Shown here piece by piece: positions 1 through 7,796 of a stretch of DNA of 13,426 bases (positions within the stretch are counted from its first letter, which is position 1; every line of letters begins with the position of its first letter). Made by a program: the position numbers and the translations under genes. Source of the DNA: CAZSPL01 sp964608735 (lineage in GTDB: Bacteria; JAJVIF01; JAPKYR01; CAZSPL01); NCBI GenBank assembly GCA_964608735.1, contig CAZSPL010000098.1, forward strand, positions 1-13,426. The letters are read 5' to 3'. The notes under the pieces are model-generated. The model was not told where the DNA came from and ran no database searches. It saw only the letters and a list, made by a program, of their open reading frames with translations.

Positions 1-487
1 GTTGCTGCATGCGATTCCGCTCTATCAGAACATGGTCTCGGCAAACGGACTCAAGCCCCTCGCGGTCACAAAGCGAATCGAAATCGGCGATGATGTCTGG
101 TACTACGAGGCGAATTACACCGGCGACATGATTCAATTGAGCTACCAGACCCCCGAAAATCCATATAAAGAAAAAATGAGTATGTCCGCCGGACTCGATT
201 TCCACTCGTCGGAAATCCTACCCTACATGCTTCGAAACCTGACATTCAAGACCGGCGACCTATATACGTTCACGCTGCTCGGCGCTGAAACCATGCATTA
301 TCAGAGCGCCATCGTCGAAGTCATGGGCGAAGAAATCGTCGAAGTGCCGTCCGGGGTCTATGACTGCTACAAAATCGAAATACGCCAGGCCGGGGTGACA
401 TACGAGGCATGGTACTCCAAGAAGCCTCCCCAGTACCTCATCAAGTATTACTTCGGTAAAGAGATGGGGATGAAAAACCACACGTAA
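1..487 (+). CDS. DUF3108-like protein, 3' part only (5' end outside window)
   Basis: The frame is open from the left edge and stops with TAA at 485-487, so about 161 C-terminal residues are visible and the real start lies upstream. A TTG at position 2 is in frame but has no visible ribosome site and should not be taken as the start. The visible part is a beta-rich domain: alternating aromatic strands, then a strand pair reading VPSGVYDCYKIEI followed by EAWYSKKPPQYLIKY. A 'pattern of secretion-quality beta strands, gain of a Cys-Tyr-Lys strand, then W-Y/F-S-K' is typical of the C-terminal half of DUF3108 (periplasmic or outer-membrane-associated beta proteins of unknown function). No signal peptide can be judged because the N-terminus is missing. 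The family call rests on pattern memory only; any lipocalin-like beta-barrel protein is an alternative. Confidence 0.55.
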   Translation, partial: LLHAIPLYQNMVSANGLKPLAVTKRIEIGDDVWYYEANYTGDMIQLSYQTPENPYKEKMSMSAGLDFHSSEILPYMLRNLTFKTGDLYTFTLLGAETMHYQSAIVEVMGEEIVEVPSGVYDCYKIEIRQAGVTYEAWYSKKPPQYLIKYYFGKEMGMKNHT

Positions 488-769
488 CCCGATAAGACCT
501 TAATCATCAAACACATAGCCTTGTGTATAAAGGATATCGCACACCTCAGTGTGCGCCGGGTGCCACTGACGTGCCCCCGATTAGTACCATCTGAAGTTTG
601 GAGTTAGTGAGTAGACTGGATGAATAAGGAAGGGCAAGCGTCCCGGGCCTGTTGAAAAACCCGTATAATGGATTCGGGCAGGGAGGTTTTGAGCGGCATG
701 ATACTGCGATATGCCAGAATGTTCGATGCGGAAATCCGCTTGGGCTCCCAATGGGGACATACATCTCGC
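488..769. other. non-coding gap with small hairpins and possible insertion-sequence end relics
   Basis: No convincing gene lies between the DUF3108-like gene and cysK. Just after the stop are two small hairpins: ACACA (511-515) with TGTGT (522-526), and CGCACAC (538-544) with GTGTGCG (549-555) around a CTCA loop. Neither is followed by a T-tract, so they are not clear intrinsic terminators. From about 556 the text resembles degraded mobile-element ends: TGACGTGCCCCC at about 567, and CCTGTTGAAAAACCC at 648-662. The open frames here on the minus strand are short and without recognisable domains. Confidence 0.4.
538..555. repeat. 7-bp perfect inverted repeat
   Basis: CGCACAC at 538-544 and GTGTGCG at 549-555 form a perfect 7-bp stem with a 4-base loop, 51 bases after the stop of the upstream gene. 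A second, weaker hairpin (511-526) lies immediately before it. Position suggests the 3' untranslated region of the DUF3108-like gene. No U-run follows, so termination would need Rho or the structure could simply stabilise the transcript end. Confidence 0.4.
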
Positions 770-798
770 TTGCCAAATCATGATTGAGCGTATAGAAT
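770..798 (+). promoter_or_regulatory. candidate sigma-70 promoter for cysK
   Basis: TTGCCA (770-775) and TAGAAT (793-798) each match five of six bases of the -35 and -10 consensus and are separated by exactly 17 bases. Transcription would start near 805, leaving a leader of about 40 bases before the cysK ATG at 844. No riboswitch or CysB-type operator could be recognised. The call is from consensus matching only. Confidence 0.4.
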
Positions 799-843
799 CC
801 GACAAGCCCGTCGCGTGCGCGTATTTATAAAATGGAGTTCATT

Positions 844-1785
844 ATGGAAAGGATTCGAAGGCCCGCAATCGCGGACGACATTACACAGACCGCATTCAAC
901 ACGCCCCTCGTGAGACTGAACAAACTCGGACGCGGGCTCCCCGGTCAAATCATCGCCAAGCTCGAATTCTTCAACCCGCTTTCGAGCGTGAAGGACCGCA
1001 TCGGCATCGCGATGATAGAATCCGCCGAGAAGTCGGGCGCGCTCAAACCCGGGATGACCATCATCGAACCCACCAGCGGCAATACCGGCATCGGGCTGGC
1101 GTTCGTCGCGGCGGTAAAAGATTACCGGCTCATCCTCACCATGCCGGACACCATGAGCGTCGAGCGACGCAAGCTGCTCAATGCTCTCGGCGCGGAACTC
1201 ATACTTACCCCCGGCAAAGAGGGCATGCCCGGCGCGATACGCGAAGCTGAAAAGATACTGGCTGAAAACGCGGACTACTTCATGCCGCAGCAATTCAAGA
1301 ATCCCGCCAACCCGGAGATACATCGCAGAACGACCGCCATGGAAATATGGGAAGACACCGCCGGGAAGATCGATATTTTCGTCGCGGGGGTCGGCACCGG
1401 CGGCACGATTACCGGTACCGGCGGAGCGCTCAAGCAACTGAAACCCGGAATAAAAATTGTCGCCGTCGAGCCGGATGATTCTCCTGTAATCTCCGGCGGC
1501 AAGCCCGGGGGGCATAAAATACAGGGCATCGGCGCGGGATTCATCCCCGAAAATCTGAACACCGAAATCATTGACGAAATCATCCGGGTCACGAATGATG
1601 ATGCCGGGATTACCGCGCGAGTCGTCGCGAAAGAGGAGGGGCTTCTCTGCGGGATATCATCCGGTGCCGCGATATGGGCCGCGGTACAGCTTGCATCGCG
1701 GGCGGAGAATACGGGGAAGATGATCGTCACGATCATCCCGGACAGCGGCGAGCGCTATTTGTCGACATGGTTATACGGCGAGTGA
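844..1785 (+). CDS. cysK: cysteine synthase A (O-acetylserine sulfhydrylase)
   Basis: A PLP enzyme that makes L-cysteine and acetate from O-acetylserine and sulfide, in the cytoplasm. The 313-residue product has the full family signature: SSVKDR with the Schiff-base lysine at about K50; the substrate loop PTSGNTG at about 76-82; the phosphate-binding loop GVGTGGTITGTG; the SPVISGG and HKIQGIGAGFIP stretch; GISSGAA; and the C-terminal PDSGERYLST. Length matches bacterial CysK. I chose ATG 844 because GGAG at 834-837 lies six bases upstream; the in-frame ATG at 832 has no Shine-Dalgarno and would add only MEFI. The gene stands alone, without other cysteine-biosynthesis genes, behind its own candidate promoter, and converges on a minus-strand gene ending 22 bases away. 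CysM or cystathionine beta-synthase-like relatives are less likely because the HKIQGIGAGF motif is CysK-typical. Confidence 0.95.
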   Translation: MERIRRPAIADDITQTAFNTPLVRLNKLGRGLPGQIIAKLEFFNPLSSVKDRIGIAMIESAEKSGALKPGMTIIEPTSGNTGIGLAFVAAVKDYRLILTMPDTMSVERRKLLNALGAELILTPGKEGMPGAIREAEKILAENADYFMPQQFKNPANPEIHRRTTAMEIWEDTAGKIDIFVAGVGTGGTITGTGGALKQLKPGIKIVAVEPDDSPVISGGKPGGHKIQGIGAGFIPENLNTEIIDEIIRVTNDDAGITARVVAKEEGLLCGISSGAAIWAAVQLASRAENTGKMIVTIIPDSGERYLSTWLYGE

Positions 1786-1807
1786 CGACAGCGGGAACAT
1801 CACGTAA

Positions 1808-3991
1808 TCATTTGCTTTCGATAAACATTTGGGACCAATCAAACTCCGGCATGTATTGAATCTCCATCTTGTACGGGGAGTCGAGGATATCGCTTCGGAG
1901 GCGTATGTAATACACCTGTATTATGTCGCGCGTTTCGTTCGGTTCCACCTTGACGTAATACCTCTGCTTCTCGGTCAGGCCGTCTGTATCGAACCTTCCC
2001 TCGCCTCCGTCCTCTGAAATGACAGCGGCGTCGATGAAATTCAGGTGTTCATCGTAGAGCTTGAATCTCATGCCCATTGTAGCGGCCTTGAAATATATGT
2101 GGTGGTATTTCGCCGCCATCGCCCCCGTGTCCTGCGGCACGAAGTAGAACCAGTCGACCATGTCGACCGGCGGGCAGAGGTGCCCGGTGCTGTTCAAGTC
2201 AGTATCCCAGTTTCCGCCGAGGAGTTGCGCATCCTGATACGTTCCGCCTTCGTCGATGCATTCGGCGAGCACGGAATGGTTTTCGAGGAACGCGCGCATG
2301 CGCCCTGCCGTCGGCTGGGGCTCGATTTTGATGTAATACGTCCCCGGTCCGGTGAAATAATCGAAGCTCATATCGAGGTAAACCTTGCCGGTTTTGTTCG
2401 GACTTATCGCGGGAGACCATACGGGATTGCCGCCCGGGCCTATTTGCCCGAGGTAGACGCTGTATTCCTTGCGTGAGCCGAATATGTCGAACCATCCGGC
2501 GAGCACTCCCCCGGACGCGACATCGAGTTTCACGAAGAACTTGTCCTGAATCGCCGGCTGGAAATCCATCCTCACATCGGTCGAGTCGCGTATGAAGCCC
2601 TGTTCGTCGATGTCAAGCGGGACGATTTCGAGGGCAGTCTGCCAGGTATCGTGCCCGATGGATTCGGTCATCGGCATGCCGTGTGTATCTATGCGGATGT
2701 TATAAGCTATCGGGGCGAGCAGGCACCCGGTATCCTCGACCTTTACGTAATGTGTCCCCGGATTCATGGGGGTCGCACGGCACGTAAGCCCGAGACCCGA
2801 CATACGCCCGGTGTAAAGCGTATTCCCCAAGGCATCGGTGAGGGCCGGGGCGAGCCCGTATATGTCGGTCCATGGCTTGATGACGACATCGCCGAGAAAA
2901 TAGCAGTCGGTCGTGAATCGATAGTAATTCACCGTGTTGCGAGGCCAGTATAGATTCCCCGACATGGTCATATTGTTGCCCAGCATCACACCGGACATGG
3001 ATGTTTCGCCGCCGGTATCCCGTGCCCACTGGCTGTTGCTGGGGGCCATGGCCTGGTTGAATATCCTGAAGTAACATTCCTTTCCCGATGTATCCGGGTT
3101 CGGCAAGTTCGTCACATTGAGGTTGACGACGATGTAGTACCTGCCGTTCGCGAGGGGTTTCATGGAGAGTGTGGAGTCATATGCAAGGTCGATATAATTC
3201 ATCTCCCTGACGGTAACGATCTTGACCGCAAGGGGCCAGCCGCTTCCGCTCAGGAGCGATATTTTCATGTCATCCATGCCGAGTACGGGGTTCCATGGCA
3301 TGAGGACTTCACCGAATATCAGCCCGGATGTTATCTGGCCCGGGGTGACATCGAAATAGAAATACTGTTCCTGGTCTTCAAAGAGGTGCCCGTAATACAT
3401 CATGCCCGGGGGCAGCGATTTCGCGGATGCCATATCCTTGCAGCCATTCCCCGTGCCGGTGGAAACTTTCGGTTTGAATTGGAAGGAGAGCTCGTAGGGA
3501 TGGTCACCGGGATGCGCCGAATAATATGTAACGCGGATGTAGTAATTTCCCGGGGGTAGTTCGCTGTAGCCCGCATCTTTAGCTATATGACCGAGGTTCC
3601 ATCCGATACCGTAAAAATATTCCCTGTTGGGATTCGCCACGGGGCTGTCCTCTTTAATCTGCTGCGGTCCGCCGCCGGTGTCGAGATAGAGCCTTACAGC
3701 CAGTCCGGGGCGGTCAGTCGATATGGCGATAATCCCGGTCCAGGTCAATTCGCCCTGCAGGGGGATGAGGTACCAGTCGAACGGGTCGTCCTCGCACACG
3801 GAGCCGCTTATCCCGGCTTTGTAATTTGCCACGGTCGCCGACGTGTGCGCGTCGTTCCCATCGGCGGCGCATTCGGCATACTCGAAGAAATTGCCCGGAT
3901 TGGCGAGCATCCCGGCCGATGTCACGCCGCTGGAAGTCAGCACCACGATGGCGATGACCGCCGTGCATGAAAATGTCCTCGCGAAATTCAT
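1808..3991 (-). CDS. secreted protein of five PPC-like beta-sandwich modules
   Basis: About 727 residues. No enzymatic domain is recognisable. An N-terminal signal peptide is clear: MNFARTF, a hydrophobic run to about residue 22, and a likely signal peptidase I site after TSA at residue 26. The rest divides by eye into five modules of roughly 120-150 residues. Each opens with a polar segment and a D-x-F/W-Y-F-type strand (DPFDWYLI, EQYFYFDV, VNYYRFTT, QDKFFVKL, VDWFYFVP) and closes with a tyrosine-rich strand (GNYYIRVTYYS, GRYYIVVNL, GTHYVKVED, GTYYIKIEP, QRYYVKVEP). This is the pattern of bacterial pre-peptidase C-terminal (PPC) domains, which act as extracellular accessory or binding modules. 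An in-frame ATG lies eight codons upstream (4015), but ATG 3991 is preferred because GGAGG at 4001-3997 sits five bases before it and it starts the signal peptide directly. The gene follows the HEAT lipoprotein gene by 107 bases and could be co-transcribed. Function unknown. Confidence 0.75.
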   Translation of the reverse strand: MNFARTFSCTAVIAIVVLTSSGVTSAGMLANPGNFFEYAECAADGNDAHTSATVANYKAGISGSVCEDDPFDWYLIPLQGELTWTGIIAISTDRPGLAVRLYLDTGGGPQQIKEDSPVANPNREYFYGIGWNLGHIAKDAGYSELPPGNYYIRVTYYSAHPGDHPYELSFQFKPKVSTGTGNGCKDMASAKSLPPGMMYYGHLFEDQEQYFYFDVTPGQITSGLIFGEVLMPWNPVLGMDDMKISLLSGSGWPLAVKIVTVREMNYIDLAYDSTLSMKPLANGRYYIVVNLNVTNLPNPDTSGKECYFRIFNQAMAPSNSQWARDTGGETSMSGVMLGNNMTMSGNLYWPRNTVNYYRFTTDCYFLGDVVIKPWTDIYGLAPALTDALGNTLYTGRMSGLGLTCRATPMNPGTHYVKVEDTGCLLAPIAYNIRIDTHGMPMTESIGHDTWQTALEIVPLDIDEQGFIRDSTDVRMDFQPAIQDKFFVKLDVASGGVLAGWFDIFGSRKEYSVYLGQIGPGGNPVWSPAISPNKTGKVYLDMSFDYFTGPGTYYIKIEPQPTAGRMRAFLENHSVLAECIDEGGTYQDAQLLGGNWDTDLNSTGHLCPPVDMVDWFYFVPQDTGAMAAKYHHIYFKAATMGMRFKLYDEHLNFIDAAVISEDGGEGRFDTDGLTEKQRYYVKVEPNETRDIIQVYYIRLRSDILDSPYKMEIQYMPEFDWSQMFIESK

Positions 3992-4098
3992 GTCAGCCTC
4001 CGGAAGTTGTCTCAAGGAGAAGATAGTCCATCAACCAGCGCAAGTCGGTTTGCGGACAGTATATATTAATCGGGGGATGGAGAAAATTGTCAGGCGTG
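3992..4098 (-). promoter_or_regulatory. spacer with weak hairpin and possible promoter before the PPC-module gene
   Basis: On the minus strand an imperfect punctuation signal follows the HEAT gene stop: CAGGCG and CGCCTG (4109-4104 and 4096-4091) form a 6-bp stem with a 7-base loop that overlaps the stop codon, followed by ACAATTTT with only four Ts. Further down, CTGACA and the AT-rich TTAATATATACT could be -35 and -10 elements, but spacing and consensus are poor. The spacer may therefore separate two transcription units weakly or not at all. Confidence 0.25.
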
Positions 4099-5451
4099 TC
4101 AGTCGCCTGCGTTTTGCTCTTCATCCAACGCAATTGCCGTCTCTATGATTCTGATAGTGGTTAGTATCTCAAACCGTTCGGCTTCATACGTCACCGATTC
4201 AGCCCTCTGCCTGAGGATGGGTAACGCCGGCGATGCGAATTTGCCTAATCTCTTCAGCGAAAGCATGGCGGCGCCCCTTACATTGAAATCCAGGTCTTCC
4301 AGGACTCCTTGCAGCCAGGATACGGCATCGGGGCCGAATTTATACAACGCCTTCGCCGCTGCAGCCCGTCGTTTGGGATATACCGGGCTAAAGAGCGCGA
4401 ATGTAAAGATGTCGAACAACTGGTTCCTCATTTCAAAATCACTGTAAGCAGTGGCTACGTGGCACTCGCATTTTACCGTTGCGTCGCCTACACATTCGTA
4501 AGTTATCATGACCATTTCCGGTGGAGGGACGCAACGCGCCAACAGCGAAACCTCGAAATCGGTGATGCCGAGATAAGATGCCCCAGCGGGCTTGTCCTTT
4601 AATATCAACCTTATGACGCGGACATCCAGTGCTTGAGAATTCAGTCCATGCAATCCCTCAAGACCCAGGCAGTGCATTTCATAATCCTCGCTTTCCACTG
4701 CCTTCATGAAAACCGGTTCGGCATCTTCCCCGAACGTGCACAGGCATACAAGGGCGGATCTTTTTAATTCATTTTCACCATTAAAAAATATGTCCTCGAG
4801 CAAGGGGACAGCTTTTTCCGGATCGATTTCCTTGAAGATAAGAGCCACCTGGTCTTCACACCCGGGGCAAGCGAGGCAGTCGAACACAAAGGGGAGGTAA
4901 TCGAGGGCGGCATCATTCATTTCGAGGATGATGTTCAAGGTTTCCTTCATCCCGCATTCCGTGCCTTTCCGGGCGATTCTCACGAGATCAGGGATATCCG
5001 AGCGAATACGTTCTATCGCCTCCGAGCATTTAAGGCGGACGTCCGGGTCATCGTCCTTGAGCCCCTCGGTCAGGTATGGGATAGCGCCCTCGCCGTATTT
5101 TTCAAGGATGTAAAAGGCATCGATCATCCTGATTGGATTCCCCTCCCTGAACACCTCTATAAGCGCCGGTGATGCGTCATCGCCGACGGCAATCAATGCA
5201 CTGGATACCTTCCACCGGACATCGTTATCCTTATCGCCGAGGGCCTCGACAAGCGCGGGGACGGCTCCCGATGAATCCTCTCCGAGGTTGGCGAGTATTT
5301 CGGCGGCTTTCGCCCTCACCCGTGCATCGTCATCCTTGAGCATAAGGCAGAGCGCGGGCACCCCCTGCTTCGACACGATAACCCGGGTACATCCGGGCGA
5401 TGTGATTGAAATAATCAGGATACATCCCAGGAGAAATATTTTGGTTCGCAT
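4099..5451 (-). CDS. HEAT-repeat lipoprotein
   Basis: A 450-residue predicted lipoprotein. The N-terminus MRTKIFLLGCILIISITSPGC is a short lipoprotein signal with Cys21 as the likely lipidated residue; the -3 position is Ser rather than Leu, so the lipobox is not ideal. Residues about 30-160 form HEAT-type alpha-helical repeats, seen as alternating GVPALCLMLKDDDARVRAKA, AVPALVEALGDKDNDVRWKV and AIPYLTEGLKDDDPDVRLKC. A second HEAT block covers about 360-415 (YPKRRAAAAKALYKFGPDAV and VRGAAMLSLKRLG). The middle is less regular and cysteine-rich (CLACPGC at 192-198). HEAT arrays are protein-binding scaffolds, so a role in an envelope-anchored protein interaction is likely, but no partner is identifiable. 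ATG 5451 has GGAGG (5464-5460) eight bases upstream. It lies 45 bases after the TPR-like gene's restored end, suggesting one operon. Confidence 0.8.
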   Translation of the reverse strand: MRTKIFLLGCILIISITSPGCTRVIVSKQGVPALCLMLKDDDARVRAKAAEILANLGEDSSGAVPALVEALGDKDNDVRWKVSSALIAVGDDASPALIEVFREGNPIRMIDAFYILEKYGEGAIPYLTEGLKDDDPDVRLKCSEAIERIRSDIPDLVRIARKGTECGMKETLNIILEMNDAALDYLPFVFDCLACPGCEDQVALIFKEIDPEKAVPLLEDIFFNGENELKRSALVCLCTFGEDAEPVFMKAVESEDYEMHCLGLEGLHGLNSQALDVRVIRLILKDKPAGASYLGITDFEVSLLARCVPPPEMVMITYECVGDATVKCECHVATAYSDFEMRNQLFDIFTFALFSPVYPKRRAAAAKALYKFGPDAVSWLQGVLEDLDFNVRGAAMLSLKRLGKFASPALPILRQRAESVTYEAERFEILTTIRIIETAIALDEEQNAGD

Positions 5452-5496
5452 TTGTCACCCCTCCAAAAACAGCTTCGGCGCAAGTCAATACAGCCC

Positions 5497-5730
5497 CTAC
5501 TCGCACTCCTTATTCCACGAATATGTCTTCCCCAGCCCATATCGGTATGGGTCGAAGTTTCTTTCGCGTACCCAGCCCGCGGCTTTCAGGTCGGCGTAGG
5601 CATCCATCAGGCGTTTGTATGTCTCGGTGCCCCTTTCGCCGAGCTCGGGAAGGAATGTCATGTCGTCGAGAACCCTCCCGGCTTCGCGCAGGTCGCCTTT
5701 CTCAATTAGAAAATGTGCTTCCTGCAGCAT
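5497..5730 (-). pseudogene. displaced C-terminal part of the TPR-like membrane protein gene
   Basis: This open frame, whose first Met is at 5730, begins inside the last codons of the upstream TPR-like frame and carries no ribosome site of its own. Read further back in the same phase it gives GIERYEPMLQEAHFLIEKGD, helical TPR-like text that continues naturally from the upstream protein's YEHYLYLAG. The stop is TAG at 5499-5497. Adding one base at the GGG run read from 5751-5749 would join the two frames into a single gene of 755 codons from 7760. I therefore read it as the severed tail of that gene, not as an independent gene. Either a real frameshift mutation or an assembly error explains it. 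Confidence 0.65.
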
Positions 5731-7760
5731 CGGCTCATATCTCTCGATCCCGCGAGGTAAAGGTAATGTTCATATGACCCGCGCTCGCCGAGATCCTTAT
5801 AGATGAGCGCGGTCTGCACGAATACATCGTAGATCTCCACGTCGTTCAGGCGCGTGAACCAGTAATGCGCGCTTCCCGGGAATTCAAAATACATGGTCGC
5901 CATGCCCTGGCCTGCGGGATAATTCCATCGCAGGCGAAGTTCCTCGTATATTTCCAGCGCGTCCCGGTCGCGCCCGTTCTCCTGGAGCTTGAGGGCATAG
6001 AAATACGATGGATACAGCTCATCCGGAAAGGCCTCGGCGTTGGTCTTCAGAAAATCGAGCGCTTCACCGGTACGTCCGAGCAAGGACATCGAGTCGTAAT
6101 ATGTATTGTATAACGAGAAGCATGGCTCATATTCATAGGGCTCGGCCTCTATGACCATGCGTGTAAGCAGTGCGGCATCAGCCGGGGCCGCATCGGGCGC
6201 GAGGACATATGCCTGCGCGAAAAGCCCATCCCCTTTCGTGACGAAACCCGGTGCGGCAGCGCGTACGATGGATTCCGCGAGTGTATCATCGCCCGACATG
6301 AGGGCGTCGATAATCCTGTTCGATTCTTCCGCCGCGTCCCCGGACTCCGCCAATGCGAAATACCCGGCTATCGCGCGGGCGAGCGCATCGTCGCCTGCAT
6401 CTTTCGCGAGTATCGCCATGCAGGACAACACCGATTCGCGGTTGCCGTCGCCGGGAAGTTTCGAGCGAAGGAACTCGAGTCCCTCGGCGGGATAATCGCG
6501 ATAGAGCGAACGTAATTCGAGTTCCCGGAACTCATCCCCGGCGCTGATGACGCCGCCCCACACAAGCCCGGCGGCCTCGGTGTGATGCCCGGTCTCGAAC
6601 CACGCCTTGTTATCAGCATACTCATTCTCGGAGTTGCCGGGTGTGAGCTCGTTGGCCTTGCGGTATGCATCGAGCGCCTCGTCCCACCTGCCCGCATCGC
6701 CGAGGTAGCGTCCGCGGAAATAATACATCGCGGCGAAGACATCGTCGGCAGACCCGTTCGTACGGGCCGTTTCCACGAACGTATCGAGCATCGCGAAAAA
6801 ATCCTCCTCCCGCCCGAGACGCAGCGAAAGCTGGAAGACGTTGTCGAATCCGCCATATATTTCGTAGTAGAAATTCCCCAGCAGGAGTATCGACCCATCG
6901 AAGCTCAGGCCCGGGATCGTGTTGAACGCTTCATCCAATGCCTTGCCGGGATCGCGCACCTCATAGTATTCGTAAAATGTATTGTAGCCCCATCTCTTGA
7001 TGAATTTTATATAGTCGGCGGGTATGTCTGTCTGTTTTATCCTGTCCAGCTCCGAGTATATCGCGCGCGCCTCGTCTACATCTTCGTCGTGAAGCCGCGT
7101 CTGCATGTACAGCGGGATCATCGTCATGTCGAGCATCGCCTTGCTTCTCTTGTCCTCGCCCTTGAGCGCGCGCCCCTCGACTATGAGCCGCTCTATTTCG
7201 TCATAACGCGTGTCGGTATCCTCGATAATCTTGTCGCCATTCTCGGCATATGCATAATATGCCGCGACAACATACCTCGGGAACGGCTCCTTCGAACCGT
7301 TGCTGATTTCTACGAGGGCGTCTTCGTAGAGTTTTTCCGATCTCGCGCTGTCGATCCTCGGGCTGAGCACTTCCAGCAGCGTGTCGGTCTGGCTGTCGCT
7401 CCTGTACTCGGGGTTCCTGAATCCGCTTGGATTGATGCCCCTGAAGGGGTTGGTTATATCATCGGCAAGCAGTTGTTCCTTGAACTGCTGTATCACCCTG
7501 GGCATGATGAATACGGCCCCGAGTACGCCCTGCACCATTAGAGCCGCGGCCGCTATCGCGATAAGCAGTCCGCCGCGTTTCCGGCCATGCTTCGCAAACG
7601 ATTCTTCCGTGCCGGCGGTCAGCACGAGAAGTCCGAGGGCAAGCCCGATGGGGGGGATGATTATCGCGACCGCTATGAGCAGTCCGAATTGAAACGCGTT
7701 TCCGCGGCGGGAAGTTCCCGGCTTTTCCGTATTACCTGTTTCGGGGATGTTTTGAGTCAC
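5706..7760 (-). CDS. two-TM, TPR-like repeat protein, frameshifted near its 3' end
   Basis: A 684-residue frame with no recognised enzymatic domain. Residues about 24-49 and 63-86 are hydrophobic membrane segments separated by a basic loop (KHGRKRGG). The remaining 600 residues are alpha-helical repeats; the clearest TPR-like unit is GRYLGDAGRWDEALDAYRKA, and ELYPSYFYALKLQENGRDRD shows the same periodicity. The protein is therefore likely an envelope-anchored TPR scaffold, with function unknown. The start is GTG at 7760: an in-frame TGA lies five codons upstream and no ATG occurs near, but there is no good Shine-Dalgarno. The last dozen residues (SRDMSRCCRKHIF) look out of phase. The sensible continuation is in another frame down to 5497, so the intact protein would be about 754 residues. 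It heads a probable operon with the HEAT lipoprotein gene. Confidence 0.75.
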   Translation of the reverse strand: MTQNIPETGNTEKPGTSRRGNAFQFGLLIAVAIIIPPIGLALGLLVLTAGTEESFAKHGRKRGGLLIAIAAAALMVQGVLGAVFIMPRVIQQFKEQLLADDITNPFRGINPSGFRNPEYRSDSQTDTLLEVLSPRIDSARSEKLYEDALVEISNGSKEPFPRYVVAAYYAYAENGDKIIEDTDTRYDEIERLIVEGRALKGEDKRSKAMLDMTMIPLYMQTRLHDEDVDEARAIYSELDRIKQTDIPADYIKFIKRWGYNTFYEYYEVRDPGKALDEAFNTIPGLSFDGSILLLGNFYYEIYGGFDNVFQLSLRLGREEDFFAMLDTFVETARTNGSADDVFAAMYYFRGRYLGDAGRWDEALDAYRKANELTPGNSENEYADNKAWFETGHHTEAAGLVWGGVISAGDEFRELELRSLYRDYPAEGLEFLRSKLPGDGNRESVLSCMAILAKDAGDDALARAIAGYFALAESGDAAEESNRIIDALMSGDDTLAESIVRAAAPGFVTKGDGLFAQAYVLAPDAAPADAALLTRMVIEAEPYEYEPCFSLYNTYYDSMSLLGRTGEALDFLKTNAEAFPDELYPSYFYALKLQENGRDRDALEIYEELRLRWNYPAGQGMATMYFEFPGSAHYWFTRLNDVEIYDVFVQTALIYKDLGERGSYEHYLYLAGSRDMSRCCRKHIF

Positions 7761-7776
7761 GGGATAATTGTATCAT
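7761..7776 (-). promoter_or_regulatory. possible -10 element at the TPR-like gene start
   Basis: On the minus strand TACAAT (7772-7767) matches five of six bases of the -10 consensus and lies about seven bases before the GTG start at 7760, so a transcript from it would start at or next to the start codon. No -35 match is visible, because the upstream DNA is the G-run hairpin. The call is weak, but it fits the missing Shine-Dalgarno. Confidence 0.2.
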
Positions 7777-7796
7777 GGTGGAGGGACAGGCCCCCC

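Noticed and set aside
549..566. GTGTGCGCCGGGTGCC resembling the 5' end of a bacterial group II intron.
   Set aside because: No domain V-like hairpin, reverse transcriptase or fitting 3' end is visible, so the resemblance is too short to support.
664..669. A perfect TATAAT upstream of cysK.
   Set aside because: No -35 match lies 16-18 bases upstream; TTGAAA at 652-657 is only six bases away. The 770-798 pair is better placed and spaced.
778..1515. A long minus-strand open frame opposite cysK (about 245 codons).
   Set aside because: It is antisense to a gene with complete catalytic motifs, has no recognisable domain and reflects codon bias of the real gene.
1786..1807. A bidirectional terminator between the convergent cysK and PPC-module genes.
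   Set aside because: The 22-base gap shows no stem with a T-tract on either strand.
6582..7541. A 319-codon plus-strand open frame opposite the TPR-like gene.
   Set aside because: The minus strand shows membrane segments and helical repeats; the plus frame shows neither motifs nor a plausible start.
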